Positions 6,313 to 13,178 of a stretch of 13,529 nt of DNA are shown here, piece by piece. Source of the stretch: Burkholderiales bacterium (GTDB taxonomy: Bacteria; Pseudomonadota; Gammaproteobacteria; Burkholderiales; JAEUMW01); contig JAEUMX010000101.1 of the NCBI GenBank assembly GCA_016791285.1, forward strand, positions 1-13,529, given 5' to 3'. A model generated the notes under the pieces. The model was not told the DNA's origin, ran no database searches, and saw nothing but the letters and a program-made list of their open reading frames with translations. Each line of letters starts with the position of its first letter. The first letter of the stretch is position 1. The position numbers and the translations under genes were made by a program.

Positions 6313-8538
6313 TCAGAACTGATAGATGACGCTCAGGCCCACGAGGTAGTTGCGCGTCGGCGCCGGATAGTAGTAGCGCCCGTTTGCATCGCCTACGTTG
6401 ACGGCGCCGATGTACTCCTTGTCGAAGATGTTGTTCACCCGCACGAACTCGCGCACCGTCCACGGCCCGGATTGTTGCTGCAGCCCCGCCCACCAGTTGG
6501 CGAGAGCGTAGCTCGCCGCCGCCTCGCTGTTGAGGTCGTTCACGTAGACGTTGCCGTTCCAGACCCCCTCCACGGCGGTGGTGAGCCCGAAGGGCGCGTA
6601 GCGCCAGGTGAGCGATCCGAACAGGTTGTATTCCGGTATGCCGGGCACCCGGTTACCGGACTCGACGACAGCGATGTTGGTGCCCGTCGCCGGAATGCAC
6701 GGGGCGGGACCGGCGCAGGTGACGAAGTCGCCGCTGAATTCGGCGTTGAGATAGGTCGCTGCAAGATAACCGCTGAATCCGGCCCCGAGCTCGCTATCGA
6801 TGAGGAGCTCGGCGCCCTTGCGGCGGCTGCCGGAAGCGTTCTGATACGCCGCGCGCCCCCCGGCGTTGCGGGCGATGACGATTTCGTTGTCGGAATCGAT
6901 GTAGAAGAGCGCGAAGTTGACTCGCGTCCCCGCGCCGAGAAAGGCCTTGGCGCCGATCTCGTACTGATTGCTCAGCGTCGGCTGCAGGTTGAAGTTGAGC
7001 CCGGAGCCGGCGTCCGGCCGGTAGCCGAGCTCGATGAAGGTCGGCGTCTCGAAGCTGCGGCCCGCGTTCGCGTAGACGTTCACCGCGGAGGTGAGCTGAT
7101 AGAGGATGCCGCCCACCGGCGTCCAGGCCGAGTAGGTGGCGCTGCCGCTGTCGTCGGGATTGCGCTGGGCCGGACCCGGTCCGACGATGGCGGAAGTCCC
7201 GCTGCAGCGCGTGCCGACGATGACGCAGACGAACTTGTCGCGCGAGTCGAATTGCACCTCGGTCCAGCGGATACCCGCGCTCGCGTTCCAGCGCGGCAGG
7301 AACTGCCATTCGCCCTGGAGATAGACGCCGAAATTGTCGACGGTGTTGTCCTCGTTGCGCTTGAGCGCACCCTGCTCGCCGAGGTTGTTGAGATAGCCCT
7401 GGCGGGAGTCGCTCGCGGTCTCGTAGTCAACGCCCGTGGTCAGCGTGAGCGGGCCGTCGAAGAGCGGTTGCACGCGCGTCCAGCGCACGCTGCCGCCGCC
7501 GAAGTCGCGATCGAAGGTCGACACCCCGCCGGAGCTGCGGATGTCGTTCTGGTTGACGAGCGGGATGGCGAGATACTGAGCGTTGCTGCGCGTGCCGTAG
7601 TACCCCATCACCCGCAGCGTGTCCTCGTCGGTGATCCGGTTGTCGTAGATGAGCCCCGCCTGGCTGTTGCGCAGCGTCCGCCGCGTATCGAAGAGCCGGG
7701 CGGCGGCGTCGGCCTGGCGCGGATTGCGCGCCACCTGCTGCGCGGTCAGGCCGAGCGGGTCCTCGGCGTTGGGCTGGTCGAAGTAGTTCACGACCAACGT
7801 AAGCGCGGAGCGATCGTCGAGGGTGTAGGCGAATCTCCCGTTCACCTGCGTCTTCTCGGCCGCGCTCTGCTCCCGGTAGCCGTCGGTGGTGAAGTAGGTC
7901 GTGTTCACGAGGTAGTTGAGCGGCCCGCCCTGCCCGCCGAACTTGAACCCGTAGCGCTGCGTGTCGTAGCTGCCGAAAGTGAAGCTCGGCGACATCATCG
8001 GCGGCACCCGACCCGGCTCGGTGAAGATCTGCACCACGCCCCCCGAGTGGTTGCCGTAGAGCGCCGAGAACGGCCCGCGCAGCACCTCGATGCGATCGGC
8101 AGAGCCCAGGTCGAAGATGCCCGGGCTACCCTGACCGTCGGGCGAGCTCGCCGGAATGCCGTCGGCGAGCAGCCGCACGCCCCGCGTGCCGAACTGCGAG
8201 CGGGCGCCGAAGCCGCGGATGCTGATCTGCTGTTCCTGGGCGAAGTTGTCGCGATTCTGGACGTAGGTGCCCGGCGCGCGATTGAGAACCTCGGAGACGT
8301 TCACGTCGAGCTTGCCGCGCTGGATATCGGCCTGAGGAATCGAGTCGATCGACATCGGCAGATCGAAGGCTCGGGCCTCGGTCCGGGTGCCGGTCACGAC
8401 CACGGGCGAGGCCTCGACTGACTCTTCCGCAGCCGTGGCCGGCGCGGCGACCCCCGCCATCAGTGCGCCGAGCAGGGCGGGAACGGATCGCGTGACGAAG
8501 GCGCGATTCGATACCGCGCCAGGTTTCTGGTTTTTCAC
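6313..8538 (-). CDS. pqqU: TonB-dependent outer-membrane receptor, PqqU (YncD)-like, probable PQQ importer
   Basis: 741-residue TonB-dependent receptor. The signal peptide spans residues 1-37 (TAA/EES), followed by a possible TonB box SPVVVTGTR (44-52). The plug domain covers about 60-175, with IRGFGARSQFGTRG (107-120) and EVLRGPFSALYGNHSGG (151-167). The beta-barrel ends in the terminal phenylalanine typical of outer-membrane insertion. From memory, E. coli PqqU/YncD, shown to import the cofactor PQQ, matches it along the whole length, including the stretches around residues 493-507, 549-578 and NIFDKEYIGAVNV (703-715). A gene for the PQQ precursor peptide lies directly upstream, which independently supports PQQ as ligand. 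Two cysteine pairs (438/445, 608/614) fall in predicted loops. The start is GTG at 8538, with GGAGG seven bases upstream. Other receptor ligands, such as a metal chelate, are not excluded. Confidence 0.85.
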   Translation of the reverse strand: MKNQKPGAVSNRAFVTRSVPALLGALMAGVAAPATAAEESVEASPVVVTGTRTEARAFDLPMSIDSIPQADIQRGKLDVNVSEVLNRAPGTYVQNRDNFAQEQQISIRGFGARSQFGTRGVRLLADGIPASSPDGQGSPGIFDLGSADRIEVLRGPFSALYGNHSGGVVQIFTEPGRVPPMMSPSFTFGSYDTQRYGFKFGGQGGPLNYLVNTTYFTTDGYREQSAAEKTQVNGRFAYTLDDRSALTLVVNYFDQPNAEDPLGLTAQQVARNPRQADAAARLFDTRRTLRNSQAGLIYDNRITDEDTLRVMGYYGTRSNAQYLAIPLVNQNDIRSSGGVSTFDRDFGGGSVRWTRVQPLFDGPLTLTTGVDYETASDSRQGYLNNLGEQGALKRNEDNTVDNFGVYLQGEWQFLPRWNASAGIRWTEVQFDSRDKFVCVIVGTRCSGTSAIVGPGPAQRNPDDSGSATYSAWTPVGGILYQLTSAVNVYANAGRSFETPTFIELGYRPDAGSGLNFNLQPTLSNQYEIGAKAFLGAGTRVNFALFYIDSDNEIVIARNAGGRAAYQNASGSRRKGAELLIDSELGAGFSGYLAATYLNAEFSGDFVTCAGPAPCIPATGTNIAVVESGNRVPGIPEYNLFGSLTWRYAPFGLTTAVEGVWNGNVYVNDLNSEAAASYALANWWAGLQQQSGPWTVREFVRVNNIFDKEYIGAVNVGDANGRYYYPAPTRNYLVGLSVIYQF

Positions 8539-8585
8539 TTCGTTTCCTCCCTCGGGCCGCCCTCTTGGGAGCGGCGTCCGCCCAC

Positions 8586-8614
8586 AAAAAAAGGGCTGCC
8601 CGTGGGCAGCCCTT
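8586..8614 (-). terminator. Rho-independent terminator after pqqA
   Basis: On the minus strand AAGGGCTGCCC and GGGCAGCCCTT form an 11-bp perfect stem with a minimal loop, ending in seven T (8592-8586). It starts 16 bases after the pqqA stop codon and ends 48 bases before the GTG of the downstream receptor. It should end most pqqA transcripts, so the receptor depends on read-through or on its own start. Confidence 0.88.
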
Positions 8615-8630
8615 GTTGCAGCGGTGCAAG

Positions 8631-8705
8631 TCAGCGATTGCAGATGTACATCGTTACTTCGAAGCCAAAGCGCAGATCGGTGAATTCAGGTTTGCTCCAG
8701 GCCAT
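8631..8705 (-). CDS. pqqA: PqqA, precursor peptide of pyrroloquinoline quinone
   Basis: 24-residue ribosomal peptide whose Glu and Tyr side chains become the backbone of the redox cofactor PQQ. PqqE with PqqD joins the two residues, then proteolysis and PqqB/PqqC complete the molecule. The peptide has the family core: [12 protein letters not shown] followed by xxNR, with the cross-linked pair Glu16 and Tyr20 in the required E-x3-Y spacing and a WSKPEF N-terminal segment. The ATG at 8705 is preceded by GAGGAGAGAG, a strong ribosome-binding site, and the gene has its own terminator. It lies after a two-component regulator gene and before a PqqU-like receptor. No pqqB, C, D or E is visible nearby, so it is either a solitary copy or separated from its biosynthetic genes. 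Recognition is confident despite its length. Confidence 0.95.
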   Translation of the reverse strand: MAWSKPEFTDLRFGFEVTMYICNR

Positions 8706-8751
8706 TTCTCTCTCCTCGGTGGACGATTCAACAAGCCAGACTCTTTCGACG

Positions 8752-8770
8752 GTTGCAGTATCTCTGCAAC
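8752..8770. promoter_or_regulatory. Perfect dyad upstream of pqqA (candidate operator)
   Basis: GTTGCAGTATCTCTGCAAC has 7-bp perfect arms around a 5-bp centre and lies 47-65 bp upstream of the pqqA start codon. Dyads of this size at this position are typical operators for dimeric activators such as NarL-family regulators, one of which is encoded just upstream. Embedded TTGCAG could double as a weak -35 box, but no good -10 box follows. Operator function is inferred. Confidence 0.45.
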
Positions 8771-8806
8771 AGCCCGGGAAAAACAGGGAAAAAGCCGTAA
8801 ACCCGA

Positions 8807-8823
8807 CTCATGATTTTCATGAG
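8807..8823. promoter_or_regulatory. Second perfect dyad upstream of pqqA
   Basis: CTCATGATTTTCATGAG has 7-bp arms around three T. Its centre is 54 bp from the centre of the other dyad, close to five helical turns, and 24 bp beyond the response-regulator stop codon. It could be another operator for pqqA or a hairpin at the end of the upstream operon. No T-run follows directly, which argues against a strong terminator. Two GGGAAAAA copies spaced 10 bp apart (8776-8783, 8786-8793) lie between the dyads. Confidence 0.4.
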
Positions 8824-8847
8824 ATTCGGGGCTCGTGGCCGGCGTGC

Positions 8848-9492
8848 TCACGGCTCGATCAGGCGGTTGCGGATGGCGATGATGGCCAGATCAGCCTGAT
8901 TGGAAGCGCCGAGCTTCTGCTTGATGTTGTACAGGTGGGTGCCGACGGTGCGCGGCGAGAGGTGCAGTACTTCGGCGATCTCCAGCACCGACTCGCCCCG
9001 GGCAAGCGCGAGGAACACCTTGAATTCCTTGTCCGACAGCACTTCGACCGGATTGCGGTCGCCCGAGAGCTGCTGCACCGCCATCTGCTGGGCGAGCGCC
9101 GGTTCGATGAAGGTCTTGCGCTGGTAGACCTGCCGGATCGCCTGGATCAGCTCCTCGGCGGCGCTGCGCTTCGAGAGGTAGCCGAGCGCCCCGGCCTTGA
9201 GCGCCCGCCGCGGATGCATCGTGTCCTCGTGCGCTGAGAGGACGAGCACGCGCGCGTCGGGTTCCCTCGCCAGCAGTCGACTCACCGCTTCCAGCCCGCC
9301 GATACCGGGCATGGAGATGTCGAGCACCAGCACGTCGGGCCTGACCTCAGCGTATGTGCGCAGCGCTTCCTCGCCGCTTTCGGCCTCTGCCACCACCTTC
9401 ATCTCGGGGCTGCCCTCGAGCAGCAGGCGAAAGCCCATGCGCACCACCGCGTGGTCGTCGACCAGCATGATCCGGATCGGCACGGCACTCAT
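8848..9492 (-). CDS. NarL/LuxR-family response regulator (MoxX-like)
   Basis: 214-residue DNA-binding response regulator. The receiver domain (about 6-122) has acidic residues Asp12 and Asp13, phosphoacceptor Asp58 in VLVLDISMPG, Ser86 and Lys108, all as expected for phosphorylation. A short linker leads to a LuxR-type helix-turn-helix (about 150-212) with recognition helix SPRTVGTHLYNIKQKL (179-194). The ATG at 9492 overlaps the stop codon of the sensor-kinase gene by four bases (ATGA), so the pair is almost certainly co-translated and cognate. Related regulators (MoxX, ExaE/AgmR) control PQQ-dependent alcohol dehydrogenases, and here pqqA is the next gene downstream. Control of pqqA or pqqU is therefore plausible but inferred. 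Confidence 0.93.
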   Translation of the reverse strand: MSAVPIRIMLVDDHAVVRMGFRLLLEGSPEMKVVAEAESGEEALRTYAEVRPDVLVLDISMPGIGGLEAVSRLLAREPDARVLVLSAHEDTMHPRRALKAGALGYLSKRSAAEELIQAIRQVYQRKTFIEPALAQQMAVQQLSGDRNPVEVLSDKEFKVFLALARGESVLEIAEVLHLSPRTVGTHLYNIKQKLGASNQADLAIIAIRNRLIEP

Positions 9493-11240
9493 GCGCTCGT
9501 CCCCTCCTCTGCCTGGGCGGATGCCGTCACGGGCAGCGCGACCCGCACCCGTACCCCTCGCCCCGGCTGGCTGTCCAGAGTAAAGCTGCCGGCCAGCGCC
9601 TGCACCCGCTCGCGCATGCCGAGAATGCCATAGCGCGGCACGGCATCCATATCTGGACTGCCGATGCCCCGGCCGTTGTCGCGCACTTCGATCTCGAGCC
9701 GATCACCGTCTTCGTCACGAACGCGCGCGACCGAAACCTCGGCCCGGCTCGCGCCCGCGTGCCGCAGCACGTTCGTGAGACATTCCTGCACGATGCGATA
9801 GGCGCTGATGTTGAGGGCCTCCTCCAGGTGGTCGAGCGCGCCGCGGGTCTCGAGCCTGAGCTCGATCGCGGGATGCTGGGACTGCAAGGCCGAGACTGCC
9901 TCCTCCAGTGTTTCCCGCAGCCCCAGGTTGTCGAGCGCGGCCGGCCGCAGCTGCCGCACGATGCCGTGCATGGCATCGTACAAACGCCCCGCGACCTGCA
10001 CGATCATGCGGCTGCTTTCGTGGATCTCGGGCGCCGAGTCGCGGCTGCGGTTCGCGATCGAAGCGCCGATGGTCTTGATCGCGGTGACGCACTGCCCGAG
10101 CTCGTCGTGCAGCTCGCGCGCGAGGCTGCGCCGCTCTTCCTCGACATGCTTCTGGATCAACTGCGTGAGCTCGCGGTTCTGGCGCAGCGCGCGCTCGGTC
10201 TCCACGGCGTGCTTGTGCTCGGTGATGTCGCGCAGGCTCACGATGCTGCCGATCACCTCGTCGCGCCGCGGGTCGATGAGCGGTGCGGCGGAAAGCGCCA
10301 CGTCGAGCACACGGCCGTCCTTTGCGACCCGCTGCGTTTCCTGGTTCTCGATCACCCCCCGCGCCCGCACCGTTTCGAGGTTGCGCCCGATCTGCCCGCT
10401 CTGCGCGTCGGAGGCCAGTGTCGTCGCCGGTCGCCCCAGCATCTCGTCCGCGCGGTAACCGAAGAGGCGCTCCGCGGCCGGGTTCCAGAAGGTCACGATG
10501 CCTGCCAGATCCTGGATCATGATGGCATCCGAGGACTGCTTCGCGATCAAGGCGAGCCGCTGGTTCTCCGCCACGCTATCCTGCAGTGCCTGGGCCATGC
10601 GGTTGAACGAGCGGCTGATCGAGGCGAACTCCGGCGCACGGAACTCCGGCAGGCGGGTGTCGAACCGCCCCTGTGTCATCCCCGACAGTCCTCCGAGCAC
10701 CGTCTGCAGCGGCTGGAGGCTGCGCCCGACGAGCCAGAAGAGCAGCACGATCAGCAAGAGGAAGAAACCGGCTGCAACCATCATGAGCGCCTCGAGATCG
10801 TCCCACGCATCGAGCACCGAGCGCGAGGCGTCGGGGACGATGCGCAGCGTCGCCCCCGGCAGCAAAAGGGCGACCGGCTCGGTCTTCGGGGACACCATCC
10901 GGGAAAACCAGTCCGGCGCGGAGCGACCGACCTTGTAGGTCGACTCCGGCGACTTGTACACGACCCGCCCAAGCCCGTCCTCCAGAATGATGTCGTGGGC
11001 TCGCACGCGCCCGAGATTGTTCAGGAAGGAAAGCAGGAACTCGCGCTGCGTACTGGCAGACGGGTAGAAATGGCCCGCGTAGATCACCGCTGATACGAGT
11101 TGCACCGTGATCTTGGTCCCGGCCTCGATCTCCTCCCGGATCGAGCGCCGCGTATCGTCGATGATCAACGCGCCCACGGCGACCATGAACGCGACCATCA
11201 GCGCCGAGATGACGAGATTGATCCGCAGCCGCAGGCTCAT
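9489..11240 (-). CDS. Membrane sensor histidine kinase with MoxY-like periplasmic domain, HAMP and PAS
   Basis: 583-residue inner-membrane kinase. TM1 (about 8-28) and TM2 (152-172) flank a periplasmic domain resembling the LapD/MoxY N-terminal family, with RRSIREEIEAGTKITVQL, LNNLGRVRAHDI and YKSPEST...APDWFSRMV. A HAMP linker (172-225) and a PAS domain (228-342) follow. The HisKA_3 dimerisation helix carries phosphoacceptor His378 in RELHDELGQ. The HATPase domain has Asn490, DNGRGIG (521-527) and GILGMRER. MoxY itself is the kinase for methanol-oxidation control in Paracoccus, which fits the PQQ context. The start at 11240 is preferred because its ATG overlaps the stop of the upstream hydrolase gene (ATGA) and gives the family N-terminus; an in-frame extension further upstream would lie inside that gene. 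The signal sensed is unknown. Confidence 0.92.
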   Translation of the reverse strand: MSLRLRINLVISALMVAFMVAVGALIIDDTRRSIREEIEAGTKITVQLVSAVIYAGHFYPSASTQREFLLSFLNNLGRVRAHDIILEDGLGRVVYKSPESTYKVGRSAPDWFSRMVSPKTEPVALLLPGATLRIVPDASRSVLDAWDDLEALMMVAAGFFLLLIVLLFWLVGRSLQPLQTVLGGLSGMTQGRFDTRLPEFRAPEFASISRSFNRMAQALQDSVAENQRLALIAKQSSDAIMIQDLAGIVTFWNPAAERLFGYRADEMLGRPATTLASDAQSGQIGRNLETVRARGVIENQETQRVAKDGRVLDVALSAAPLIDPRRDEVIGSIVSLRDITEHKHAVETERALRQNRELTQLIQKHVEEERRSLARELHDELGQCVTAIKTIGASIANRSRDSAPEIHESSRMIVQVAGRLYDAMHGIVRQLRPAALDNLGLRETLEEAVSALQSQHPAIELRLETRGALDHLEEALNISAYRIVQECLTNVLRHAGASRAEVSVARVRDEDGDRLEIEVRDNGRGIGSPDMDAVPRYGILGMRERVQALAGSFTLDSQPGRGVRVRVALPVTASAQAEEGTSA

Positions 11241-12199
11241 GCTGCTTCGACCCCGAGGCGCCCGGAGAAGTCCGCCAGCGCCTGCACCAGCGCCGCCGAC
11301 AGATGCGGATTGAAGACGAAGTGGCCGGCGTTCTCCACCATTCTGAGCTCTGCCGCGTCCCAGTCGGCGGCAAGCCGCGCGGCCGTGACGGGCGGACACA
11401 CCATGTCGAGTCGTCCCTGCACGATGATTGCCGGGAGCGAACGGATGACCCCCATGTAAGGGAGAATCGGGCGCTCGGCAAGAAAGCACTGGTGCCTCAG
11501 GTAGTGAGTCTGGACTCGGACCCGGGCGAGCAGCGCGTCGTCGCCCGCCGCAACCGACGCGACGCCGGGTTCTTCGCCCAAGGCCATCACCGCGGATTCA
11601 TAGGCGACCCAGGCGCGTGCGGCGTCCAGCGCAGGCGCCGAGGACCCGGCCTCCATGCGGCGCAGACACGCCTGCAGCAGATCATCAGGCGAACCGGCAT
11701 CGAGTGCACGGGCGAACGTGCCCCACGCCTGCGGTACGAAACGGCGCAGCCCGTTCAGAAACCAGTCGACCTCGTCCGCGCTGCCGAGGAACACACCGCG
11801 CAGCACCAGCCCCGACATCGCACCGGGATGGCTCTGCGCATAGGCCAGCGCCAGGGCCGCGCCCCAGGAGCCGCCGAAGAGCAGCCAACGCTCGATCTCA
11901 AGCCGACGGCGCAGCGCCTCCATGTCGGCCACCAGATCCCAGGTCGTGTTGTGGCGAATCTCGCCGCGCGGCTCGGAGCGACCGCAGCCGCGCTGATCGA
12001 ACAGGACGGCGCGATAGCGTGCGGGATCGAAAAAGCGGCGGTGTGCCGGGCTGCAACTGCTCCCGGGTCCGCCGTGACAGAAGAGCACCGGGATGCCGGC
12101 GGGATTACCGCACTGCTCCCAGTACACGCGATGACCCGCGCCGACGTCGAGCATACCCGTCGCGAAAGGTTCGCTGGCGGGAAAGAGCGCTGTGCTCAC
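11237..12199 (-). CDS. pip: Proline iminopeptidase-like alpha/beta hydrolase (peptidase family S33)
   Basis: 320-residue alpha/beta hydrolase of the prolyl aminopeptidase group, which releases N-terminal proline from peptides. Features in order are oxyanion motif HGGPGSS (42-48), DQRGCGRSEP (68-77), NTTWDLVADMEALR (84-97), nucleophile Ser111 in GGSWGAA, Asp265 in QGRLDMVCPP and His293 in ENAGHF, a complete catalytic triad. There is no signal peptide, so it is cytoplasmic. The start is GTG at 12199, which overlaps the TGA of the preceding gene by four bases, with GGGAGGAG eight bases upstream. Its own stop overlaps the kinase start. The tight coupling to PQQ-linked genes suggests a role there, possibly in peptide turnover, but a general housekeeping peptidase carried in the operon is equally possible. 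Confidence 0.9.
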   Translation of the reverse strand: MSTALFPASEPFATGMLDVGAGHRVYWEQCGNPAGIPVLFCHGGPGSSCSPAHRRFFDPARYRAVLFDQRGCGRSEPRGEIRHNTTWDLVADMEALRRRLEIERWLLFGGSWGAALALAYAQSHPGAMSGLVLRGVFLGSADEVDWFLNGLRRFVPQAWGTFARALDAGSPDDLLQACLRRMEAGSSAPALDAARAWVAYESAVMALGEEPGVASVAAGDDALLARVRVQTHYLRHQCFLAERPILPYMGVIRSLPAIIVQGRLDMVCPPVTAARLAADWDAAELRMVENAGHFVFNPHLSAALVQALADFSGRLGVEAA

Positions 12200-13161
12200 T
12201 TGCTGAACTCCTCCCGTTCGAGCTCCGTGTACACGTGCTGGATGTTGAGTGGGTGGGTGTCGCCGTAGAGCGCCCAGCCTTCGAATGCGGGCAGGTTCAT
12301 GCTCGGGTCGTGCAGCAGGTCGATCACGCTTACGCCCTGGTTGTAGCGCTTCTCGGTGTCGGCGACGAGCGCGGCGAGGTAGTCGCGCGTCTCGCGCATG
12401 CGCTGGGGGTCTGCGACCGGTCCGTGGCCGGGCACGATGCGCCGCGCCGGAATCCGCTCGAGCTGGTGCAACGCAGCAACCCAGCCGCGGACCCGCGCTT
12501 CGTGCGTGTACGGTACGCGGTCGAGGTACACCAGATCGCCGGTGAAGAGCACACCGCTCGCAGGATCGAAGACCGCGAGATCGCCCTCCGTGTGCGCCCA
12601 GCCGAAGTGGTACAGCTCGATGCGGCGCCCGCCGGCCTCGAAAGACCCGTTGCCGCTGACGCTCAGGTTCGGGATCACGATCTCGGTCCCCGCCATGGCC
12701 GGGGAACCGAGCATGCGCTCGACGTTCTGGAAGCATAGCTCGCAGCGCGCCCGCATCGCGTCGATGGTCTCGGCGCGCGCGAGGATCGGGATGTCCGCGA
12801 AGGCGTGGTTGCCGAGCACGTTCTCGGGGTGCGGATGCGTGTTGACGACGAGCGCGATCGGGCGATCCGTGATCTTGCGGATGGCAGCCAGGATGGCGCG
12901 TCCGTGCGCGACGTTGACCCCGGTGTCGATCACGATCACACCTTCCGGCCCGACGATGAAGCCGCTGTTCATCACGTTGCCGCGGTTTTCGGGGGTGATC
13001 TCTTCCTGGGTGCCGATGAAGGCGTAGACGTCGGGCGCCACCTGCTGCGGCACGAGCACGAGCTCGTTCGCCGCCGCGATCACCGGCACGGCAGCAAGCA
13101 AGGACACGACGAGCGCGAACGCGCGGAGGAGATGCGAGACCGGCGAACGGAACCTGTCCAC
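12196..13161 (-). CDS. Exported metallo-beta-lactamase-fold protein, quinoprotein relay hydrolase-like
   Basis: 321-residue protein with a signal peptide (hydrophobic core 14-30, cleavage near AAA/NEL), so it is periplasmic. The metallo-beta-lactamase fold is shown by GNVMNSGFIVGPEGVIVIDTG (61-81, recognised as a unit), NTHPHPENVLGNHAF (107-121), His190 in GWAHTEGD, Asp209 in FTGDLVY and His246 in PGHGP. The first metal site (His109, His111, His190) is complete. In the second, the canonical HxHxDH reads H-P-H-P-E-N, so Glu113 and Asn114 replace Asp and His. A C-x2-C pair (Cys140/Cys143) follows. It resembles proteins named 'quinoprotein relay system zinc metallohydrolase', which occur with PQQ enzymes and SoxH-like proteins; their substrate is unknown. 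The start GTG at 13161 is the only suitable start before the signal peptide; its ribosome-binding site is weak. It begins 17 bases after the TonB gene. Confidence 0.85.
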   Translation of the reverse strand: MDRFRSPVSHLLRAFALVVSLLAAVPVIAAANELVLVPQQVAPDVYAFIGTQEEITPENRGNVMNSGFIVGPEGVIVIDTGVNVAHGRAILAAIRKITDRPIALVVNTHPHPENVLGNHAFADIPILARAETIDAMRARCELCFQNVERMLGSPAMAGTEIVIPNLSVSGNGSFEAGGRRIELYHFGWAHTEGDLAVFDPASGVLFTGDLVYLDRVPYTHEARVRGWVAALHQLERIPARRIVPGHGPVADPQRMRETRDYLAALVADTEKRYNQGVSVIDLLHDPSMNLPAFEGWALYGDTHPLNIQHVYTELEREEFSK

Positions 13162-13178
13162 CTGCTCACATCCGGAAC

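Noticed and set aside
6472..8421. A 649-codon open plus-strand frame opposite the TonB-dependent receptor
   Set aside because: Antisense shadow of a well-supported receptor; the translation has no recognisable domain and the biased composition of reversed GC-rich codons.
11241..11489. Upstream in-frame extension of the sensor kinase
   Set aside because: It would lie wholly inside the hydrolase gene and add a non-membrane Arg-rich leader before TM1. The ATGA overlap start at 11240 gives the family N-terminus.
12200..12736. Upstream in-frame extension of the proline iminopeptidase-like gene
   Set aside because: It runs antisense-like through another frame of the metallohydrolase gene. The GTG at 12199 with a strong ribosome-binding site gives the normal length for the family.
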